This document shows, in pieces, positions 1-4,858 of a stretch of DNA of 7,352 nucleotides (position 1 is its first letter; every line of letters begins with the position of its first letter). A program made the translations under genes and the position numbers. The DNA comes from Candidatus Omnitrophota bacterium (GTDB taxonomy: Bacteria > Omnitrophota > Gorgyraeia > Zapsychrales > Zapsychraceae): positions 1-7,352 of the forward strand of contig JAGOSC010000083.1 in the NCBI GenBank assembly GCA_018062515.1, in the 5' to 3' direction. The notes under the pieces are model-generated. The model was given only the letters and a program-made list of their open reading frames with translations. It was not told the DNA's origin and ran no database searches.

Positions 1-177
1 GAGTATGTCTATGGAGATCGATGCCGAGCCTACGCTCAGTGTATAGTCGAAGACGGCAATTGTGTTCGCGCCGAGTCGAAGAAATTTTTACTTTGTATCG
101 AATGCGTAAAATCTTGTAAAGAAATGTATGGAAGAGACGCGGTTGGTGTGGAAGGCTGTGAAACAGCGTGCGGATGA
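1..177 (+). CDS. C-terminal part of a cysteine-rich protein (5' end outside window)
   Basis: Reading from base 1 in frame 1, 58 codons are open and end at TGA (175-177). The peptide has eight cysteines in 58 residues, at positions 8, 14, 21, 32, 35, 39, 53 and 57. The core reads CIECVKSC and the end reads GCETACG. I see no start codon suited to a complete gene, so the 5' end is taken to lie outside the window. The even number of cysteines and their clustering suggest either a disulfide-stabilised exported domain or a metal-binding knuckle (CxxC at 32/35, CxxxC at 35/39 and 53/57). I do not recognise the family and give no function. The frame is supported by the consistent cysteine pattern right up to the stop; frame 2 soon hits a TAG. 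The gene lies just upstream of the asmA-type promoter. Confidence 0.6.
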   Translation, partial: EYVYGDRCRAYAQCIVEDGNCVRAESKKFLLCIECVKSCKEMYGRDAVGVEGCETACG

Positions 178-189
178 CCAAGCCAAGGA

Positions 190-220
190 TTGACAACTAA
201 CAAAGTTTTGTTAGTATGAT
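190..220 (+). promoter_or_regulatory. Sigma-70-type promoter with 19-bp spacer containing a dyad
   Basis: A perfect -35 box TTGACA lies at 190-195 and a good -10 box TATGAT (5 of 6) at 215-220. The spacer is 19 bp instead of the usual 17. It is filled by an inverted repeat, ACTAACAAA (196-204) and TTTGTTAGT (207-215), with a 2-bp centre; the last base overlaps the -10 box. A long spacer with a dyad in it is the known layout of promoters activated by MerR-family regulators, which untwist the spacer. A TetR-type repressor sitting on the promoter would also fit. Transcription would begin near 227 and drive the AsmA gene and probably rlmK. No regulator gene is visible in the window. Confidence 0.55.
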
Positions 221-233
221 GTTTAACATTTAT

Positions 234-245
234 TTTGTTAACAAA
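234..245 (+). promoter_or_regulatory. Second palindrome with the same half-site (possible operator)
   Basis: TTTGTTAACAAA is a perfect 12-bp palindrome that reuses the TAACAAA half-site of the promoter dyad at 196-215. It lies just after the predicted transcription start and one base before the ribosome binding site, GAGAGG (247-252, 7 nt before the ATG at 260). A protein bound here could block transcription. In RNA the palindrome has no loop, so a hairpin role is unlikely. Confidence 0.4.
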
Positions 246-259
246 TGAGAGGCTAAAAA

Positions 260-3244
260 ATGAAAATTTTAAAAATTATTCTGATCACAGTTCTTATCCT
301 CTTTGTTTTGGGTTTCATCGGCTTATTTATTTTTTTAAAAACACTCGACGTCAACCGTTATAAACCTCAAATCATTTCCGCAGCTAACTCGGCGCTTCAC
401 CGCACGCTTGACTTTAATAAAATTGATTTAAAACCTTCGATCACTAATGGAATAAGATTTGCTATTTCCGACGTGAAAATCAGTGAGAACTCTGCATTTG
501 GCACCGGTGATTTTTTTAATGTGGATGAAGTTTTTGTGAGCGTGAATGTTTTGTCTTATTTAATGAAGAAAGAAATTGCCATTACCAAGGTTTTGGTTAA
601 ATCACCGCGTGTAACTATTATTCGGGATAAAGACGGCCTGATCAATGCACAAACGTTAGCGGCCGCGCCTGTCCAAAATCCTCCAGCTTCGGATGAACCA
701 CAAACTCAACAGCCTCAACCTCCAGCCAAACCGGCAGAAATGCCGAATATTTTTGTAGATACGGTGGAAATCTCCGGTGGAGAAGTGACATTCATTGACC
801 GGTCATTTGAACCGGAAATGAAAGTGAGCATGTCTCAGGCAGACTTGAAGGTTAATGGTTTCTCATTAAATGCTCCTTTTAAAATTTCATTTGCCATGGC
901 TGTGTTTGGCTCGCAGCAAAATATATGGGTTGATGGTAAAGCTAAATTGGATCCAAAGACGTCGGCAATTAATCTTTCTCAATTAAACTTCAAAACAGAT
1001 TTGGATAAAATTTCTTTTGAAACTATCCGTCAATTACCGGTCATTCCAACAAATGTTCCTTTCCCGACGACACTGGGAGGCCAGTTTAGTGTCTTGGTCA
1101 AAGAACTTTCTGCAGGTCCGCAGGGTTTATCGTCCATCGATGCGGACATAAAATTTGAAAATGGTAAAGTCGCCATTCCAAATGTTGCTCCAGGTGTATC
1201 CTTTGCCGCGTCTAAAATTAACGTTTCGGTAAATAGTTTTTCATTAAGTAAGTCCTTTCAATGGAATGTATCTGCGGCTTATTTAAGTGAACAATCGAAT
1301 ATTAATGTTCAAGGGAATGCCTTGCTCGATATGACGAATATGGGAGTTCGTTTGACTGATGTTTCTGTTAAAACGGATCTAGCTTCATATTCCTTAGCGC
1401 AATTGCAGTCGGATGTAACCATGCTTAAAGGTCAACCGCTTCCGGATAAACTTGCCGGTAAAATACAGCTTGATCTCAATGAATTTTCTGCCGGGCCTGC
1501 AGGTTTAACAGCTTTGAGTATGAATTTAAATTTTGTCGACGGTGAAGTTAGTTTAAAAGATAAGAGTGGCGCGGCTTTATCGGTTCAAGCGATCAACTTC
1601 GCGTTGAAGAATTTTTCTTTGAATGGGCCGTTTTCATTTTCTTTGAAAGCCGGCGTCATGAATCCCACACCGAATGTCGCGCTTGATGGCCAAGGTGATT
1701 TTAATTTGACGACGCAGGCCATTCACCTTAAAGACACCACGTTTGAGACGGATTTGGCAGGATTTTCCCTTGCCGAGATCAAAGCAAGCGTGCCTGCGCT
1801 TAAGGATATTCCATTGCCGGAAAAATTGGCTGGAAAATGTAAGGTTTCCATCAAAGATATGGCCGCCGGACCGCTTGGTTTACAAGCATTAACAATGGAT
1901 GCGGCTTTATCCGACGGCCAGGTCGCATTTAAAGAAATCGCGCCGGGTGTTAGTGTTGATGTGTCAAAGGCAAAATTAAATATCAATAATTTCTCCATGA
2001 ATGGTGAGCCGTTTGACGTTCAAGGGGAGTTAGCATATTTAAGTGATCAGCCTAATTTTTCCTTTGCGACGAAAGCAACCCTGAATCAGCAAACTCAACA
2101 AATTACCGTCGATAGGCTGAATTTTAAGACCGATTTATCCTTATTATCTTTAGAACAGCTGAAACAAACAGTGGTGGCTCTTAAAGACGCACCGCTTCCG
2201 ACAGAACTAAAAGGCTTAGCATCCGTAAATTTGAGTTCATTAATGGCCGGACCGACGGGTTTAGGGCCGGTCAACGGGATTATATCGTTAACTGATGGCC
2301 GCGTTGTTTTAAAAGAATTAAATGCTCCCGTCGATCCAGTTCAAGCAAAGATTCAGATTGTGGGAACGAATGTGACCATGGATGAAATCGTTCTTCACTT
2401 AGGAGAAGGAAATATTTCTATAACCGGATCACTTACGGATTACGTTAAAGAGCAAAGTTATCAATCCAATTTAAAAATAACCAACCTTAGTCTCGCCGAT
2501 GTGCTGAATCAGAAAGATTTCCCCGTCAAGGTTGAGGGGGTGATCGATACAACATTGGCAATACAAGGGCATGGGTTTGATCCGGCGATCATGATGAATG
2601 CATTGACGGGAGAAGGTGTTGTTGCTTTTAAGGAAGGCAAATTGGTGGATATAAATATTCTAGCCCTTGTCCTGGATAATATAAAATTCATTTCGAATTT
2701 CAAAGAAATTATCGTATCAAGCCTTCCACCGGAATTAAAAACCAAGATTGAGAATAAAGATACTGTTATTACGGGCATGAATATGACGATAAACATTGCC
2801 AATGGTGTGGCACAAATACAATCATTTAATCTTGAGGCTGATGGATTTATTTTTGAAGGAAATGGTCAAGTTGGTTTTGATCAGCATTACTCATTCAATG
2901 GAATTTTTAAAATTGAACAGCAATTATCGTCTTACATGGTGAAGGCTGTGGGAGAACTTAATTTATTATATGATGATTCAGGCCGAATAAGTTTTCCGCT
3001 CCTCATCAGTGGCAGTCCGTCGGGAATAAAAGTATTACCCGATATAAAAGATTTAGCTAAAAACGCCATAAAAAATAAGGCGCTCGAATTTTTACAGAAG
3101 AATTTAGATAAAAACGGAGTAAGTTCTGACCAAACGACGTCCCCAACCGAAGACAGCGTCGAGGGTGACCAGCCGCCTGAAGAAAACGAAAAGGCCCCGG
3201 AGCAGATCTTAATTGAAGGAGTGCTCGACTCCATTTTTAAATAA
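260..3244 (+). CDS. AsmA-family inner-membrane-anchored periplasmic protein with four internal repeats
   Basis: The 994-residue product starts with one hydrophobic helix (residues about 5-26) and a short basic cytoplasmic end. The DVNRYKPQI segment then opens an AsmA N-terminal domain (to about 135), including KVLVKSPRVTIIRDKDG. A proline/glutamine-rich linker (about 135-162) follows. Four tandem repeats of about 126 residues span about 200-703. Each has an (N/G)FS(L/M) start, a K/E-TDL motif (F244, V370, F495, F622 precede it) and an AGPxGL motif (A285, A411, A536, A663). The C-terminal AsmA part (about 705-950) includes GEGVVAFKEGKLVDINIL near 783 and a SGSPSGIKVLPDI segment, then an acidic tail. 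Family members form long beta-sheet grooves that handle lipids between the two membranes, so a role in outer-membrane lipid supply or homeostasis is inferred. Length lies between E. coli AsmA and the larger YhdP/TamB. The start is supported by GAGAGG 7 nt upstream. Confidence 0.88.
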   Translation: MKILKIILITVLILFVLGFIGLFIFLKTLDVNRYKPQIISAANSALHRTLDFNKIDLKPSITNGIRFAISDVKISENSAFGTGDFFNVDEVFVSVNVLSYLMKKEIAITKVLVKSPRVTIIRDKDGLINAQTLAAAPVQNPPASDEPQTQQPQPPAKPAEMPNIFVDTVEISGGEVTFIDRSFEPEMKVSMSQADLKVNGFSLNAPFKISFAMAVFGSQQNIWVDGKAKLDPKTSAINLSQLNFKTDLDKISFETIRQLPVIPTNVPFPTTLGGQFSVLVKELSAGPQGLSSIDADIKFENGKVAIPNVAPGVSFAASKINVSVNSFSLSKSFQWNVSAAYLSEQSNINVQGNALLDMTNMGVRLTDVSVKTDLASYSLAQLQSDVTMLKGQPLPDKLAGKIQLDLNEFSAGPAGLTALSMNLNFVDGEVSLKDKSGAALSVQAINFALKNFSLNGPFSFSLKAGVMNPTPNVALDGQGDFNLTTQAIHLKDTTFETDLAGFSLAEIKASVPALKDIPLPEKLAGKCKVSIKDMAAGPLGLQALTMDAALSDGQVAFKEIAPGVSVDVSKAKLNINNFSMNGEPFDVQGELAYLSDQPNFSFATKATLNQQTQQITVDRLNFKTDLSLLSLEQLKQTVVALKDAPLPTELKGLASVNLSSLMAGPTGLGPVNGIISLTDGRVVLKELNAPVDPVQAKIQIVGTNVTMDEIVLHLGEGNISITGSLTDYVKEQSYQSNLKITNLSLADVLNQKDFPVKVEGVIDTTLAIQGHGFDPAIMMNALTGEGVVAFKEGKLVDINILALVLDNIKFISNFKEIIVSSLPPELKTKIENKDTVITGMNMTINIANGVAQIQSFNLEADGFIFEGNGQVGFDQHYSFNGIFKIEQQLSSYMVKAVGELNLLYDDSGRISFPLLISGSPSGIKVLPDIKDLAKNAIKNKALEFLQKNLDKNGVSSDQTTSPTEDSVEGDQPPEENEKAPEQILIEGVLDSIFK
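857..2368 (+). repeat. Four protein-level tandem repeats (~376 bp each) inside the AsmA gene
   Basis: Landmark motifs recur with near-constant spacing. The phenylalanine of the (N/G)FS(L/M) motif is at residues 201, 327, 452 and 578. The TDL motif follows F244, V370, F495 and F622. AGPxGL begins at residues 285, 411, 536 and 663. Spacings are 125-127 residues in all three series. At DNA level the copies are diverged, so this is an old internal duplication and not a recent unstable array. Confidence 0.8.
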
Positions 3245-3276
3245 TGATTTTTATCGTCGGTCACGCGCTCATATGA
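3244..3276 (+). other. Possible 10-codon coupling ORF between asmA-type gene and rlmK
   Basis: An ATG overlaps the asmA-type stop codon (TAATG, 3242-3246) and opens a 10-codon ORF, MIFIVGHALI. Its TGA (3274-3276) overlaps the likely rlmK start ATG (3273-3275) as ATGA. It could hand terminating ribosomes from one gene to the next, which would explain why no Shine-Dalgarno sequence precedes 3273. There is no direct proof of translation and such short ORFs arise by chance. Confidence 0.25.
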
Positions 3277-4235
3277 AAAACATCGTCACGCCGGAAAAAA
3301 CACTTCAACACGCCGAACTTTTATCCAACCGAGTTCGCAAACAATTCCGCCACTTATCCAAGAGATTTAAGAAGCAAAATATTGATTGCTTCCGCCTCTA
3401 CGATTGGGATATTCCGGAAGTCAGGGCCGTCGTTGACAAGTACGGTGACCATCTCGTTGTTGGCGAATATATTCGCTTACAAACAGGGACCGATTGGCTT
3501 CCCAAAATGGCTGAAGCTGTAGCGGCTGCGCTGGAAATTCCAAAAGAAAAAGTCCATATTAAAAAACGCACCACGAATACCAAAGGCGGGGAGCGTTATC
3601 AAAAGCTGGACACAAAGGATTTATTATTTATCGTCCATGAACGGGATTTAAAGTTCTGGGTTAATTTGGATGATTATATTGATACAGGTTTATTTTCTGA
3701 TCATCGTGACACGCGCCTCATTGTCCGTGATTTGGCTAAGGATAAGGACTTTCTTAATCTTTATGCTTATACCGGGACATTTACCTGCGCGGCAGCGTCG
3801 GGAAATGCCCGAAGTTCTGTAACAGTAGACCGTAATTCAACCTATTTAAAGTGGGCTAAAGACAATATGGAATTAAACAAACTCATGCATAAAGATCATG
3901 AGTTTATCCAATCTGATTCTTACGAATATCTTCATCGGGCGTATAAAGAAGGACGCCGGTTTAATCTCGCGGTCATTGACCCGCCGTCATTTTCACAGGA
4001 TCATCAAGAGGATGTCTCCTTCGACATTAATAGAGAACACCCGGTTCTTATTAAAAAAGTTTTAAACGTAATGCATCCCGGCTCAGTTGTTTTTTTCTCG
4101 ACGAATCATCAACGTTTTGAACCAAGGCTTCAGGGGCTCAATGTTAGTGAAATAAAAGAGTTAACCCCTAAAACCATTCCTGAAGATTACCGCAATAAAA
4201 CGATTCATCGCTGTTGGCGCATGATCAAAGCTTAA
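3273..4235 (+). CDS. rlmK: RlmK-type SAM-dependent 23S rRNA methyltransferase (stand-alone)
   Basis: From ATG 3273 the product has 320 residues and matches the C-terminal (RlmK) half of E. coli RlmKL, which makes m7G2069 in 23S rRNA. The N-terminal part has NRVRKQFRHL (19-28) and CFRLYDWDIPE (39-49). A conserved lead-in, FWVNLDDYIDTGLFSDHR (128-145), follows. The Rossmann methyltransferase core has motif I FLNLYAYTGTF (160-170), the SAM-ribose acidic residue in TVDRNSTYL (D186), an acidic QSDS (D215) and the catalytic-loop motif DPPSF (236-240). There is no THUMP/RlmL half, so the m2G2445 activity of the E. coli fusion is not encoded here. An upstream TTG at 3213 would add 20 residues and overlap the previous gene by 32 bp. 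I prefer 3273 because the family match begins after it, though it lacks a clear Shine-Dalgarno. It probably shares the asmA transcript. A related rRNA cytosine or guanine methyltransferase is the main alternative. Confidence 0.85.
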   Translation: MKNIVTPEKTLQHAELLSNRVRKQFRHLSKRFKKQNIDCFRLYDWDIPEVRAVVDKYGDHLVVGEYIRLQTGTDWLPKMAEAVAAALEIPKEKVHIKKRTTNTKGGERYQKLDTKDLLFIVHERDLKFWVNLDDYIDTGLFSDHRDTRLIVRDLAKDKDFLNLYAYTGTFTCAAASGNARSSVTVDRNSTYLKWAKDNMELNKLMHKDHEFIQSDSYEYLHRAYKEGRRFNLAVIDPPSFSQDHQEDVSFDINREHPVLIKKVLNVMHPGSVVFFSTNHQRFEPRLQGLNVSEIKELTPKTIPEDYRNKTIHRCWRMIKA

Positions 4236-4270
4236 ACTCATCCAAAAAGAGAAATTTTGATTTTACCCCA

Positions 4271-4311
4271 TCTGTCCTGGTCTGTTCCGGTCTGGGTTAT
4301 TGATTTTTTTT
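4271..4311 (+). repeat. Short TCTG tandem repeat followed by T8 run in the gap after rlmK
   Basis: TCTGTCCTGG (4271-4280) and TCTGTTCCGG (4281-4290) match at 8 of 10 bases, and the next block begins TCTG again. A run of eight T follows at 4304-4311. CCCA (4267-4270) can pair with TGGG (4293-4296) across a 22-nt loop, so a weak terminator for the rlmK transcript is possible. The stem is too short to call one firmly. Confidence 0.3.
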
Positions 4312-4331
4312 GATTCAGAGGTACAGTTGAA

Positions 4332-4373
4332 ATGAAATCTATTTACAACATTTTACTGAGGCGGCCCATATGA
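4332..4373 (+). other. Possible 13-codon upstream ORF overlapping the next start codon
   Basis: ATG 4332 is preceded by AGAGG (4317-4321, 10-nt spacing) and opens MKSIYNILLRRPI. It ends at TGA 4371-4373, which overlaps the ATG at 4370 of the next gene as ATGA. This is the same ATATGA junction seen at 3271-3276. It may be a leader or coupling ORF. The downstream gene also has its own GAGG (4358-4361, 8 nt before the ATG), so coupling is not required. Confidence 0.25.
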
Positions 4374-4831
4374 ATAAAACAATGTTCTTACTCTTAGCCT
4401 TTACTATTTTTATCGTCGGTAGATCTGAGGCGAGAAGTGTGTTCAATGACTATACCAGTCATTATCATTCAAAAGCGAATCACGAAAGTCATAAAATTCT
4501 TCACGGATATTACCCATATTTCTTTTCTGATCAGGCCCGCTCAAGATATTCTTATTCACCCGAGGAGAAAGGTGTTTATATAGCTGGATATACAGATAAA
4601 CCCTGGCCATTTCCTCGACGGGGAGCACGATTAGAGGCATTTACCACATGGGATACAAGCAGAGTACTATTTGCTGGAATTTCAGAGGAACATCGACGGG
4701 GTATGGATGAGGAGCTCGAATTCCTACGTGAGAAATCAAGAAAGAAGAAAGTTGTCGCACAAGTTAATGACTCCCGTCAGCTCGAGAAAATGATTGAGGA
4801 ACGTCATTGGACGATAAAAACACTTGATTAA
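4370..4831 (+). CDS. Small secreted protein of unknown function
   Basis: The 153-residue product begins with a typical signal peptide: MNK, a hydrophobic core (about 5-16) and a likely cleavage site after SEA (residue 21). The mature part of about 132 residues is rich in His, Tyr and Ser at its start (residues 28-62) and has a PWPFPRRG turn (78-85). It ends in a strongly charged, probably helical segment (about 105-148) with RKKK near 124-127. It has no cysteine, no second membrane segment and no lipobox. I do not recognise a family. GAGG (4358-4361) lies 8 nt before ATG, and the TAA stop is followed at once by an in-frame TAG. AGA is used for several of its arginines, more than in rlmK beside it, which may mark a separate origin. 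It converges on the Tad ATPase operon, 27 bp away, but nothing ties it to that operon. Confidence 0.7.
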   Translation: MNKTMFLLLAFTIFIVGRSEARSVFNDYTSHYHSKANHESHKILHGYYPYFFSDQARSRYSYSPEEKGVYIAGYTDKPWPFPRRGARLEAFTTWDTSRVLFAGISEEHRRGMDEELEFLREKSRKKKVVAQVNDSRQLEKMIEERHWTIKTLD

Positions 4832-4858
4832 TAGTATGAGAAATACGGCAGAGGAGAG

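Noticed and set aside
196..215. The dyad at 196-215 as a terminator for the cysteine-rich gene
   Set aside because: The loop would be only 2 nt, the stem is AT-rich and no T run follows. Its place exactly between the -35 and -10 boxes fits an operator better.
216..248. A 10-codon ORF from ATG 216 ending at TGA 246-248
   Set aside because: Its start lies in the predicted -10 box, so it would not be on the transcript from that promoter.
1723..3264. Minus-strand frames of about 90-110 codons within the AsmA gene
   Set aside because: They lie fully or almost fully opposite a well-supported coding region with repeated protein motifs and have no family features of their own.
3247..4420. A 15-base identical stretch, ATTTTTATCGTCGGT, at 3247-3261 and 4406-4420
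   Set aside because: The two copies are read in different contexts (gene junction and signal peptide) and the flanks do not match. A match of this length is somewhat unlikely by chance, but there is no sign of a site or duplication.
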